Shown here: positions 22,699 to 32,377 of the stretch, in pieces
Position numbering within the stretch: position 1 is the first letter of the stretch
Layout of the letters: the number at the start of each line of letters is the position of its first letter
The notes under the pieces: generated by a model
Database searches by the model: none
Seen by the model: only the letters and a program-made list of their open reading frames with translations
What the model was told of the DNA's origin: nothing
Program-made: the position numbers and the translations under genes
NCBI GenBank assembly: GCA_932294295.1
Contig: OW028580.1
Coordinates: 23,856,975 to 23,920,974 of the forward strand
Length of the DNA: 64,000 nt
Origin: Alitta virens
Lineage: Eukaryota; Annelida; Polychaeta; Phyllodocida; Nereididae
Reading direction: 5' to 3'

Positions 22699-23788
22699 CT
22701 TCTGGTATTTCATGGTTTTTGAGAATCTAGTGTCGACATGATTATTCAATAATTTTAAGTTTTAGTTCCATTTAGACAATATGTAGCTTGACATTACTTA
22801 GTCTTCCCCATACCTATGATTTTTATTTATTTTGCTAGGATTCTCTCAAACACATGGTAAATGTCGACATGTTAAAGAGGCGCGTCGCAGCAGTCACTTG
22901 TCAGTGACTGGACATTTCATGTACCTGATTCTCATGGACGGAACACGTGGCCGTGTCCTATTTGAGTGGGTTTTTAGACGTGCCACCCAAATGGTAACTA
23001 CAGGTGCAGCCCTTTTGAAAAAAAAGGGGAGGAATACTGCAAAGGTAGAGTTTGGGCACCGCTGGTTAAAAGCGGGGGCAAACACGAGATTAGGTAATAA
23101 GGATGGGTAAAATGCCTCATAATCACTGGAAATATCAGGGAAATTAATTGGCAAGAATTAATGGCTGTAGTGGTTATGAAAATGCTTTATCCCATGAGAC
23201 ACTTCATATGGCTGGCTGAGTAACCTGGATAAGTCAGAACAATGATAAAATTGCTTGACTATGGTTGCAAGAATACATGGTTATATTCGTTGAGTATTGT
23301 TGTAAAATGATAAGGAATTGGCTATTTGTTCATCATGAAACGTGAAACGTTTCTGATGGTTTGTTTTATTTGGCTCACAAGGGTTGCTAAATGACACACT
23401 TCTTTCCTAAATATTCTCACTTTCTGTGTTTCCTGAAATTGTGTCACTGATTCTAGTGACCTGCATCATGGAAAATTCCTACAGTGAGGAAAGGTCAGCC
23501 GAGTTCGAAATTCGAACAGGCACCCCTTGTACTAATTTTGTTATTTTCAAGTGCAGTCCGCAATTAAGAAATTTTATAGGGGGGGGGGAAAGGGGTCAAT
23601 ACTGGTCAAGGGGGTGATTAGAGTCACATGACCTGTGATTTCGGTCACATGACCAGGAAAAGGCGGCAAAAACGTCGGAGAGAGTGGGGCGCCCTGCCTC
23701 ATACCTTCTGAAGTCAGCAACGACCCAGGACGTATATAGCCAACTCGGAAATTTCACACGAGATAACCACGGGAACTAGCCTTATAAA
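22699..23788 (+). other. Gypsy internal spacer between pol and the extra ORF
   Basis: 1.09 kb with no coding region I can support. A 92-codon frame at 22832-23110 has no recognisable motif. A poly-G run (9 G) lies at 23580-23588. A spliced subgenomic RNA for the 3' ORF would need an acceptor here, but I cannot identify one with confidence. Confidence 0.5.
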
Positions 23789-25078
23789 ATGTCTTCAAGA
23801 GAAGGGATAATGGAAGAGGCCCCTGCAGTCAACGCAGTGCCCTCCAGAGAGGAAGAGCAACAGCAGCAGCAACCACAACTGAGTCAAGAGCAGACTGATA
23901 TGGTGTGGGCTGCAATGGAAGCAGCTGGCCTCGAGGTCGGGGCGGAGCTAGAAGTGTCAGCAAGTGACGCCGAGGTGGCTGCCGTTTGCGGCCTGTCACC
24001 AACTTCGGAGGTCAAGCTCTCCCTGGCTCCGGACTATTGGAGCCAGCAGAGACTTGAGCTCTTACATATGGACATGTGGGCGTACATGTCCATGAAGGAA
24101 TACGAGAGGGAAGACCCGGCGGTCCAGCAGTGCGGGTCGGCCACTCTGGCTGAGATGGCTAAGATGCGGCGATATATTCGTCTCCGTCCTCGGAGAGAGG
24201 ATATGCCAATACTGAGCGGTTGGATGTTGGGTGACCTGGGTGTTGCTACCACCCAGGAAGAGATCATGGACAACCTACGATGGCGACCCTGGTACGCTAA
24301 GGAAAGAGTGGCTAGGCCAGGCGCAGAGGCCGAGGCCCCCCTTCCCAAAGCCACAGTGTCGCCTGCAAGAGAAAATAAGGCAGCTCCGCCCACGGAGGCT
24401 GCCATGGAGGCTGCAAGGGCAACTCCAGCAAAAACCGAAAAACGGCGGGAGATGAGCAAGATCGAGGTCACTGATGATGGAGGAACTGAGAGTGATGTGT
24501 CTGCCACTGACAGTGCCCCCAGGATCGCCAATTCAGCTACGCCCAGGGACGTAACGGGGCTGAACTACATGTGTGCCACGTGTGGGAAGCGGGTGAGGGA
24601 CCGCAAGTCTCTCACTCGCCACGTGAGCGTGGCCCATGCAGTGGCTTACGTGGGATTCCAGTGCCCGGAGTGCCCAGCCGCCCTACCATCCGACCGGCGG
24701 ACAAATTTCCGGAGGCACCTGGAGAGGTCCCATGGGTATACCCGCCTGCAGGCTGAAGAGGTGACAGCGGCGACAGGATTGTCTACAATCCACGGCCCAA
24801 ACTCGGATGGGTCTCTGCCAGCTACGCCAGAGACGAGGACCCTGGTCAACAGGGCGCCTTCATCGTCGATGGCCGGGTCTACGGGCACCAGGGTGGTGCA
24901 GATGAGAGAGGCTGAGGCGACTCCCAACCAGTCCCCTCGTAGCCGTCTAGGCCGAGGACACGGTGTCCAGAGCGCAATATCAGGACATCGTGCTCGAGGT
25001 TCACAGAGCAAGGTCCCAGACGGCAGCGTCTGGACGGGAGAACAAGGAATTGAGGGCCAAGCTTCGAGCGGAAATTGA
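23789..25078 (+). CDS. Extra 3' ORF: two C2H2 zinc fingers
   Basis: A 429-residue ORF between pol and the 3' LTR, the position occupied by env in retroviruses and errantiviruses. It has no signal peptide, membrane segment or furin site, so it is not an envelope. It starts acidic and Gln-rich (EEEQQQQQPQ), has a helical middle, then two C2H2 fingers: CATC with HVSVAH (about residues 260-285) and CPEC with HLERSH (about 290-316). The C-terminus after about residue 390 is in the wrong frame: the overlapping frame at 24951-25193 continues with a coiled coil. It may bind DNA or RNA, but its function is unknown. It could be a captured host or foreign gene or a diverged Gag-like accessory protein. 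Confidence 0.75.
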   Translation: MSSREGIMEEAPAVNAVPSREEEQQQQQPQLSQEQTDMVWAAMEAAGLEVGAELEVSASDAEVAAVCGLSPTSEVKLSLAPDYWSQQRLELLHMDMWAYMSMKEYEREDPAVQQCGSATLAEMAKMRRYIRLRPRREDMPILSGWMLGDLGVATTQEEIMDNLRWRPWYAKERVARPGAEAEAPLPKATVSPARENKAAPPTEAAMEAARATPAKTEKRREMSKIEVTDDGGTESDVSATDSAPRIANSATPRDVTGLNYMCATCGKRVRDRKSLTRHVSVAHAVAYVGFQCPECPAALPSDRRTNFRRHLERSHGYTRLQAEEVTAATGLSTIHGPNSDGSLPATPETRTLVNRAPSSSMAGSTGTRVVQMREAEATPNQSPRSRLGRGHGVQSAISGHRARGSQSKVPDGSVWTGEQGIEGQASSGN

Positions 25079-25193
25079 GCAACGCGAAACTATGGCCAGG
25101 CAGTCTGACCTCTTGTACCAAGAGGTCAAACGGCTGACAGCAGACAGGTATGATCTCCTGACAACGACACGGACTACGCCCCCCACAAACTGA
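24951..25193 (+). CDS. Coiled-coil segment, probable C-terminus of the extra ORF
   Basis: A frame of about 80 codons in a different phase from the zinc-finger ORF. It is rich in Glu, Arg, Lys and Leu with heptad spacing (ENKELRAKLRAEIEQRETMA, then LLYQEVKRL). It has no ATG of its own at the start, since the reported first codon is GTG at 24963 and a stop lies at 24948-24950. It therefore looks like the natural end of the zinc-finger protein, cut off by an indel at about 24950-24963. Programmed frameshifting is the alternative. Confidence 0.6.
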   Translation, partial: AEDTVSRAQYQDIVLEVHRARSQTAASGRENKELRAKLRAEIEQRETMARQSDLLYQEVKRLTADRYDLLTTTRTTPPTN

Positions 25194-25744
25194 CATCTGG
25201 ATACGGACTGGACTTGGACGCTGGACATCAACACATCACGCTAGGGCGGGACCACACACCACGCGGGGAGCCAGGAGGTAATGCAAAAGCAAGGAATTTC
25301 ATGACTTTCCATTAGAAACTTTGACGCAATGGAAATTATGGATTAACGGCTAATTATAATGGTGTCATCACTTGAGACTAATAGCAGCTGGTTTTCCCGC
25401 GCAAAAGGACCTTGCAGATCCAGAAAACAGTCCTGGCCCCTGTCCAGGATGGAAGATGGACGCGTGATAACAACTATGTTGTGTGTGTTGTATGTTGTAT
25501 TTGTAGCGGTGCCAGGAGACAACCACGGTACTACGGTCCAGTCAGGTGGAGAAATAGGGCGTAGGACTTGGCGTGACAGCTACTTAGTGTCACGTCATTG
25601 GGCAACGTCAAGGAGGTGCATCTTGCTAATGTTTTGTTGTTCATAATTATTGAATTGTATGTTTGAATCTCATTTGATGTCGTCCTGATCGCCGTCGTGC
25701 AGCCTAACTCATGTATTAGTGTGAATATGGGGGCATATTCCCAG
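25194..25744 (+). other. Gypsy 3' noncoding region
   Basis: About 550 bp between the extra ORF and the polypurine tract. A 95-codon frame at 25359-25646 with one hydrophobic stretch (MLCVLYVVFVAVPG) is not recognised and is not called. Confidence 0.4.
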
Positions 25745-25758
25745 TAAGGAGGGAGTAA
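25745..25758 (+). other. Polypurine tract
   Basis: The purine-rich sequence AAGGAGGGAGTAA directly precedes the 3' LTR, as expected for the plus-strand primer. Confidence 0.8.
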
Positions 25759-25977
25759 TGTGATAACCCCCGGTCGCTGACCTTACTAGGTCAGTGACCG
25801 ACTTGATGCGCACTGGGTGACCCGGACCACGTGACCATGGGGTCTTGGCGGGAATCTACCCAGGCCGCATCAGTAGCTGAGGAAGCAGGCAATAGACAGG
25901 CTGTACGGCGGGGCAGGGCAGAATAAACCATTTTAAACTGGACTTTCAACACTTTGTCTTTATTGGGGAACCTTACA
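25759..25977 (+). repeat. 3' LTR of the gypsy element (219 bp)
   Basis: Same length and TG...CA ends as the 5' LTR, with one base difference. It is followed by the GTAC target duplication at 25978-25981. Confidence 0.95.
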
Positions 25978-26106
25978 GTACATATGCCAATGTGATAAAC
26001 AAAGCCTCTGTAGACAGGAACTGGTTGTCCTCAGCACTTTCCTTTGTTTCATTAAGTAGCAGTTATTATGTATGGAACCTGAACTACAGTTTTTTTGTCT
26101 ATTAAG

Positions 26107-26384
26107 GTAACTATTTCGCAAAATGGTAAGCGTCTGAAGATCATGCAATGGGATGCCACCAAGCGGGTGCTGGAAAAAACATATAAGCCCGATATTCCGA
26201 ATGACTGGTCTGGTATCTTGTGGGCAGGCAATGCAACAAAACCACCAACTGGTGTACCAATCTGTGGATGGGATGGAGAACTGTGTGATACACCCAAGAA
26301 AAGCAATATATATGTGTATGCCATTCTTTTAGCCATATTGTTGATCTCTGCAGGGGGATTGGCTTTGCTTTTCTGGCAGTACAG
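26107..26384 (+). pseudogene. Exon 3: juxtamembrane and transmembrane segment
   Basis: The acceptor is TCTATTAAG and the donor CAG|GTATTG. The exon is free of lesions. It encodes the end of the extracellular domain, including WSGILWAGN and a cysteine pair (CGWDGELC), then one membrane span (YVYAILLAILLISAGGLALL) and the start of the cytoplasmic side. Phase 0 joins exon 2, and phase 2 leads into exon 4. Confidence 0.88.
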
Positions 26385-26454
26385 GTATTGTGATGATTTT
26401 TAATATATCAAACAGAAAAATCTGTTGTACAGTTGTCATGAATTATGTCCTTGT

Positions 26455-26700
26455 ACTGTGGTCTAGCTGTAAGATGCTTGCCTGCCCTTTAAAGGTCCCA
26501 AGGTTCAATCCCTAAGCCCTGCACCCTTCATGAGCAACATCCCAGCTGGATGTCTTTCAGATGAGACAGTAAATTGGTGGTCCCTTGCACTTATTGTCTA
26601 TGCTGAGGCAAGCAAAAGAACCCACCCATGGTGTAAATGTGTGACTCCTGATCTCTCTGCCTCGTCTCATCAATCAACCCTTCTTAGCAGCAAGAACTTG
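26455..26700 (+). repeat. tRNA-derived SINE, same family as 1327
   Basis: An A-box-like TGGTCTAGCTGTAAGATG and B-box-like GGTTCAATCCC are followed by the family body (ATGCTGAGGCAAG, ACCCACCCATGG). It lies in the 535-bp intron 3. Confidence 0.7.
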
Positions 26701-26721
26701 CCTAAGAGGGCTGCACTTTCC

Positions 26722-26796
26722 ATATCTACCTATCTATCTATGTATCTATCTATCTAGCTATCTATCTATCTATCTATGTATCTATCTATCTATCCT
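26722..26796. repeat. (TATC)n microsatellite
   Basis: About 75 bp of TATC/TATG tetranucleotides directly follow the SINE and may be its tail. Confidence 0.9.
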
Positions 26797-26919
26797 ATTC
26801 TTAGCTATCCGCCAATGCATGCCTTACTTTTGAAATATTCCTAAGAACACAAATCATTTATCATTTCTTCAATCTAAAGGGTCATATTAATTTGCACAGC
26901 TATTTAATTTTCTAAACAG

Positions 26920-27358
26920 GAAGAAGAAAGCACATTTAGACATATCAACTTATATTTTGAGTGGCACTTCAATACAAAAAATCGACGATGAAAGCAAATT
27001 CCCTGGATCATCTATATCCATTTCATCCAATCAAAATGGTGTCAACGCCAGAAATTCTCAGCTTGTAAAAGTAGGACAAGATGTTGCAATTGTTAAGGCT
27101 TTGGGAGACAATCCTGTCCCATCAACTATCCTGAATAAGGAACTTTTGAAGATTTCCACTATCAAACATGAAAATGTTAATGTGTTCATTGGAGTATGCC
27201 TGGATTCAGAGATGCCATCAATTCTCATGCTTTATTTATCTCGTGGAAGCCTATATGATGTTTTACATTTGGAAATAACAAAGTTATCAATGGACTTTAA
27301 ACAGTCTCTCACTTTGGACGTGGCGCAAGGATGAAGTATTTACACAACAGTAGCATTG
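26920..27358 (+). pseudogene. Exon 4: N-lobe of kinase-homology domain (frameshifted)
   Basis: The acceptor is CTAAACAG and the donor ATTG|GTAAGA. It encodes a basic juxtamembrane start (RKKKAHLD) and the kinase-like N-lobe (VAIVKALGD, KHENVNVFIGVC, LSRGSLYDVL, LDVAQG). One base is missing near 27330, so the conserved MKYLHNSSIG that follows is in another frame and a TGA at 27332 closes the first one. Confidence 0.85.
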
Positions 27359-27473
27359 GTAAGACCACATAATTCATTACATTTTGATGATTTTTTTTCC
27401 AATGTTCATGTCTTCTACATGTCCTCAGTAGGTTTCATAATTGTTGACGAGGATCTTTTCTCCAATCTTTCAG

Positions 27474-27819
27474 AATACCATGGACATCTATCAAGCCAAA
27501 ACTATGGTGGACTTTCGCTGGATTTGTAAAGTGACTGACTATGCCCTTCACCAATCTCTTGCCATCAGCAAAGGAAGGACATCAAATGAAGAAAATATTT
27601 CAGCAAACAAACTTCTTTGGACTGCTCCTGAACTTCTACAATCACCTGATCCTTTCCAAGGGACTCAAGCTGGCGATGTTTATTCATTTGGTGTCATTTT
27701 ACAAGAAGTCACTCTCCAAGATGAACCTTTTGCACTGGGCAACTATCACCTTGATCCTGAGGAGATCATTCAGAGAATCAGGAATGGAGATAGGTCTATG
27801 AAGCCTCAAGTCCCTGAAT
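27474..27819 (+). pseudogene. Exon 5: C-lobe of kinase-homology domain (frameshifted)
   Basis: The acceptor is ATCTTTCAG and the donor is at GAAT|GTAATC. The exon starts in one frame with an HGHLSSQN segment, matching the family's HGNL-type catalytic-loop region. Near 27505 it shifts to the frame with VDFRWICKVTDYAL (TDY in place of kinase DFG), LLWTAPELL and GDVYSFGVILQEV. Membrane guanylyl cyclases have this inactive kinase-like fold, which regulates the cyclase. Confidence 0.85.
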
Positions 27820-28085
27820 GTAATCATTTATATTACTTGCCTACTTACCTCTTACCTTCTGCAAATCAATTGGATCCATGCCCTTAAATGACGAGTCTTT
27901 CTTGTAACTTATTTTTCTTGCCTGTTGTCTGATTTAAAAAAAAATCAGTTTTTGCCTCATTGCAATAACTTCTTTTTTATTATTCCCTAAGTAGCAACTG
28001 ACATGCTGTTACAAATTGTCTATTTGAATAACACAGCTATAAGTGGATTCCAAAATTTAAATTTTTTCTTATAAACATTCAATAG

Positions 28086-28272
28086 CTTTCGAAGACACAA
28101 GGAACCTGGTGGATGATTTGTGCGCATGGTCTCCAAATGATCGACCATCATTTAAAAGCATTGTCAATAGATTGAAAAGAGATGATTCTGGGAAGTCTTA
28201 CTACCTTGTGGACAAGATGATTTGCAGGTTAGAAGCTCACACACAGAATCTCGAATCCACTGTGGAGACAAG
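28086..28272 (+). pseudogene. Exon 6: end of kinase-homology domain and linker
   Basis: The acceptor is TCAATAG and the donor ACAAG|GTATAT. No lesion. It encodes CAWSPNDRPSFKSI, the conserved end of the kinase-like fold, then the start of the dimerisation helix (LVDKMICRLEAHTQNLEST). Confidence 0.87.
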
Positions 28273-28418
28273 GTATATGACTGTTTAGGTTCTCAATAAC
28301 ACTTTTACCCGTGTAACTTTTAGTTTTCCAATTTGCTCTATTACCATCATGGTGTCAGGTGGCTTGAGAAACAAATTAGTTGCAAATAGCAAACATTATG
28401 TTATTCTTAATGTTCCAG

Positions 28419-29106
28419 GTCTCAAGAACTTCAGGAGGAAAAAATTTAAGCAGAAATGTTGCTTCAGGAATTGCTGCCAAAGTCTATAATTGATGACTTC
28501 AAAGTTGGCAAACCACTTCAACCACAAACGTATGAAGAAGTTACCATTTTCTTCTCTGATATTGTATCATTCAAACGCATATCTGCTGCAGGGACGCCCA
28601 TGGATGTCGTTCGGATGCTTAACATGATATATACACTGTTTGATGATATCAGTGCAGAATTCGATGTCTACAAAATTGCAACAATAGGTGATGCATACTT
28701 TGTTGCAAGTGGGGTACCTGTCCCAAATGGCACTAAACATGCCCAAGAGATAACAAGCATGGCATTAGCTCTACTAAAGGCAAGCGCTGACTTCATCATT
28801 CCACATCTGACCTCTGAAACACTGAAGATGAGAATTGGAATCCACACTGGTTCTTGTGTGGCTGGGGTTGTAGGTATGAAGACACCTCGCTATCTCCTGT
28901 TTGGTGAAACAGTGGATATCGCATCAAAAATGGAGTCCTCGGGGGCTGCTATGAGAGTTCACATCAGCGAAACAACTGCCTCATTGCTAAATGAGTTGGA
29001 AGACCTACAACTGATGAGCCGTGATAATGATGTTCCTATCAAGGGCTTGGAGCATCTTAAAACCTTTTGGTTAGAGAAGACGACAGAAAATAATGGCATT
29101 CAATGA
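28419..29106 (+). pseudogene. Exon 7: guanylyl cyclase catalytic domain
   Basis: The acceptor is TGTTCCAG. A TAA at 28447-28449 lies in the linker helix where relatives have an amino acid. Downstream, 28456-29106 is open for 216 codons and covers the whole class III cyclase domain. The two metal-binding aspartates are present (FFSDIVSF and TIGDAYFV). Other active-site positions differ from typical guanylyl cyclases: KIATIGD where VETIGD is usual, LLFGETVD in place of CLFGDTVN, and IASKMES in place of TASRMES. The guanine-specifying Glu and Cys and the transition-state Asn and Arg are therefore replaced. An ancestral pseudoenzyme or neutral decay could both explain this. Confidence 0.88.
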
Positions 29107-29353
29107 GATGCAGATATATTTGTAATTTATATTTTTTGTTTTAGTATTGTGTAGTGGTTTTTGTGCAGTATGTATATAATTACTGTTACTTGTACATCGT
29201 TAACCAAAGGTTAATCAACATTGATTCCTGTCATTTATTTGATATGTGACCTTCTTGATTAAAATCCACATATGTGGCATCCAGTTTTAACTACAGACAT
29301 GTACGTTTTTGGATGAATCTCCATTGTTGTATTGCTACTGTTCTTGCCTATAT

Positions 29354-29359
29354 AATAAA
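29354..29359 (+). promoter_or_regulatory. Possible polyadenylation signal AATAAA
   Basis: AATAAA lies 248 bp after the cyclase stop codon, on the same strand, in AT-rich DNA where chance matches are common. Confidence 0.35.
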
Positions 29360-30000
29360 AGCATTCATGATGCATTATGATTAAGTTCCTTTTATCTCTA
29401 TGAAGTGGCAGATGTAGATTGCAATAATAACTACAAAAGATATTAAAAAACATATTTAGGTATTGTAATGAAATTCCTTATCAAGGCAGGACTTGCTTGC
29501 TAATTTATTCAATTTATTTCTGTAAAGGGTACAATATTAATGTTATTATTTGACTAATAGAGTTTTGCATTAATTTATTTCTCTATTAGTTCAAAGAGCC
29601 CCTCCATAAAAACTTAAGTTAAAAAAATTCTAATTAAATTTTATTTTACAATAAATTAAGTTATTCAAGATTTAAATTGCTAAAGTCATTCTGAAAAATA
29701 GAAAATACTGTTATGAAAACATATCTTGCTCATACACTCAGAAGCAAAAAAAAAATACAACAGGTAGAGCCTAAATAGCTTCTTTTTTTGTTTAAGAGGT
29801 CTCTCTGGCCTCCAAGAAAACATTGCTCCCTAGCTGTCAAGAGGGCCCATAAGCACAAGATCACTCAAGTGTTACCCCATCCTGAACCTATAAGATCTTG
29901 TTTATCACATTGCATGTTGGTAGTGTTTGCTGAACAGGCGGTGTCATACCAACCTTTCAGAAAGGCTTAGTTGTCTTTCTCAGGCTTTTTATGTGATGCC
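29360..30000. other. No recognisable feature
   Basis: AT-rich intergenic DNA with no supported exon or repeat. Confidence 0.5.
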
Positions 30001-30210
30001 TTGATTTCTTTTGAACCATGAGCTTGGTGGGTGGGTGGATCATGACTTTATGTCCTGTATTTCTGCACCTGATGACCTAATTAGGACTGGCAGGCACCAT
30101 GGCAATGAGATGACAGATGAAACAGCCATCCGACTTGGGCTCAACCGGGTATTGAATCCGGGACTTAGTGGCTGGAAGCCCAGCGTGCTACCACTGAGCT
30201 AGGCCCCCCA
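30001..30210 (-). repeat. tRNA-derived SINE, second family
   Basis: On the - strand the tRNA-like head (GGCCTAGCTCAGTGGTAGCA and a B box similar to GATTCAATACCCGG) lies at 30207-30130. Its body (CCATGGCAATGAGATG, TTATGTCCTGTATTTCTG on the + strand) is shared with 37600-37775. This copy is more diverged than the one inside the DIRS fossil. Confidence 0.7.
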
Positions 30211-31892
30211 CCCCTGTGAACCATGATGGTCTGTTGAACATACCCTGAGTGATAAAAAGATCTTGAAAACACAGGCAGTTTTCACACAGTGACCTGTGTC
30301 TGGGTCCTCTTACGCTTCAAGATCAATGTTCATGTGAAGATATTTGGAATGTGGAAGATCATGGAGTTTGATCAAATTATCAAAATATGTAGCTATATTG
30401 TACCAAACATTATTACTAAAATGGTATGACCCAGAGGCAAGCAGTTGCCATGGTAGTCCATGTTCTAAATATTTGGGCTGTTTCACCAAGTCCTATCTTT
30501 TAGCATTGTGTTCACTAAAAGTTGGTCAACCTTGAAGTTGAATATCTTTTATGGAGATGCCTTCCCAGACATTCTAGTCATATCACCAAGTGGGATAACA
30601 TTTCTACTTTCAATTTCTATAATAAAATCAGTGTGCTCGCCAGAACGAAGCTTCTAGAGCCATAAATATTTGCACATTGAAAATATAGGAAATGGTTACA
30701 CTGTCTCGAGTGTCATGCAAGAGAAAGGCCTAGCCCGTCACGACTTAATTGTATATTTTATTTAGTAACTGTCATTTTTCATCCAATTTCAAAACTTTTA
30801 AGTTTGGAAGATACATAAGAATTTTCTCTGTTGGAATGAAGAATTGTAGCCGTGTTGTCATGATTTTCTGCGATAAACTCAAGATCGCGCTTAGCATTAT
30901 TTTTTTCAGAAAATATTGTCACCTTCAATCAATTCCAAGGACACCATTATATATTATATTGTACACAGACAGATAGCATATATTTTGGACTTTCTTTTGG
31001 TATGTTTGGTTGATTTTTAGGAGTTACGCTTGATTAGTGACACCCCTTTTTGTTCCATTATTAATTTGTAATTTCAACTTTCCTAACACTCCCAATTAAC
31101 TATGCCTCAAATTGAAGCAGTCATATTCGTGAATGATGTCTCTGTCATTTTTATGGCATAACCTCTGTTTGAATACAGACAAAGCATTAATTAAGTACCA
31201 AATGAAAGCCAATGATGTTTTATAGAGTGGTATTGATCAACTATATGGCATGTTTAAATGCCCTGCAAACTTATATCAAAGATTGAAATTTGCCCTTAAA
31301 AAATTGAAAAATCTATCCATCGCCATTGATGCTTACAATTTAATTTTAAGAGAGTACCATGATTTTATTATAGAAACGCATTCTTCAAGGTATAGTGCAA
31401 CAGGTAAACACAGTGGTTTCATCAGGTAAGCATCTTGATCAGAAAAAATCAACTTTGCCTAGTTTTCAGATGTAAAATTCTGTGCATATGGTATCGGGCT
31501 TCTTACACATTTTTCTTGTGTTAAAATAGAAATGAAATAGCCCAGGTGACGTGTTCCGTGGAAAGATGATGATTCATATAAAAACTATGGCTTGTTTTGT
31601 TTACCATACCATCTAAGTAAGTACTCTGTATAAGTAAAATAGCCTGCAAAATTGTTCAATTTTACTCCGTAGTTTTTGGTATTTTTGGACCTCCGGGGGC
31701 AAATATGACAAACCCTGTTTCCAAGAACTAGGGATATTTTTATTATAGATTTATTAACCTGTTACAAAAAAGGTAATGAAATCATGACATTAAATTTTCC
31801 TAATATCATTTCAGACTACTGACAAAGTTCCTTTTGTTTCCAAGGTATAGTGAGGGCCACAGAGCTAAAGCAAATTCAGTTAGTTTTATAAA
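30211..31892. other. No recognisable feature
   Basis: AT-rich intergenic DNA. Short frames have no recognisable domain. Confidence 0.5.
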
Positions 31893-32260
31893 ATATGGTC
31901 AACTCTAGACAGCTGTAGCAACCTATTCCTGGCTGCAGCCGCTTCTGTCTACTCCTAGCTTATAGGGCTTTTACGTCCATGCTTATAGTCAGCTGACATC
32001 TACCTACCACTGAAAAATATAAACCTTGGTAAATGTATCCAATATATCATAAATATGTACGTACAATAGAACTGCATCTTTTCAACAAAAAATGACAAAT
32101 ATGCCTAACTCTCAACCTATGCACCAAATTGTGCTGCATGTACTCGTAGATCTGTCTTTGAGCAGCTATAGCCAGACAGTTCAGTTTAGTGGTAGGTAGC
32201 ATCGCATAGCAGAAGTTGTCGAGCTTTGTTCAAGCTTAGTTTAACTGACCGTTTTTAATG
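31893..32260. mobile_element. Foldback MITE, partial copy
   Basis: It starts GGTCAACTCTAGACAGCTG and continues CACTGAAAAATATAAACCTT. The same sequence appears in inverted form at the two ends of 62144-62570. This copy keeps one full arm and part of the centre. It gives the uninterrupted reference across the point where the provirus entered the 50.8/62.1 kb copy. Confidence 0.65.
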
Positions 32261-32377
32261 AAACTAACTGTAGGGATCACAAGCTTTACGTCTAAGTATC
32301 AATGTTCAAAAATCTCTGCCGCAGCCTATGACATATTCATATAATGTCATGTAGTAAACAAAGAATAATATTAACTA

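Larger units (their letters stand above)
16608..25977 (+). mobile_element. Young Ty3/gypsy LTR retrotransposon with extra 3' ORF
   Basis: The 9,370-bp element lies between GTAC duplications in intron 2, in the same orientation as the host gene and ending 129 bp before exon 3. Order: LTR, primer-binding site, gag, pol (protease-RT-RNase H-integrase), extra zinc-finger ORF, polypurine tract, LTR. The pol order with integrase last and the GPY-type end identify Ty3/gypsy (Metaviridae). The LTRs differ at one base, so insertion is recent. The copy is defective: the pol frame is broken between RT and RNase H, and the extra ORF has a frameshift near its end. Confidence 0.95.
10842..29106 (+). pseudogene. 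Receptor guanylyl cyclase pseudogene, seven exons
   Basis: Exons at 10842-11833, 15833-16008, 26107-26384, 26920-27358, 27474-27819, 28086-28272 and 28419-29106 give, in order, a signal peptide, an ANF-receptor-like ligand-binding domain, one membrane segment, a kinase-homology domain, a linker and a guanylyl cyclase catalytic domain. This is the standard membrane guanylyl cyclase layout, an enzyme that makes cGMP at the plasma membrane. All intron ends are GT-AG and the phases agree. The gene cannot make the full protein: frameshifts near 11053, 11140, 27330 and 27505, and stops at 11305-11307 and 28447-28449. Intron 2 holds a 9.37 kb gypsy element in sense orientation. The paralogous exon at 47508 is undamaged. 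Sequencing error could explain single lesions but hardly six. Confidence 0.88.

Noticed and set aside
24034..24531. 165-codon ORF antisense to the zinc-finger ORF
   Set aside because: Low-complexity mirror of the GC-rich coding strand. An antisense accessory gene is conceivable, but nothing supports it.
26722..26796. Short regular repeats as a CRISPR-like array
   Set aside because: Simple TATC microsatellite without spacers, in an animal genome.
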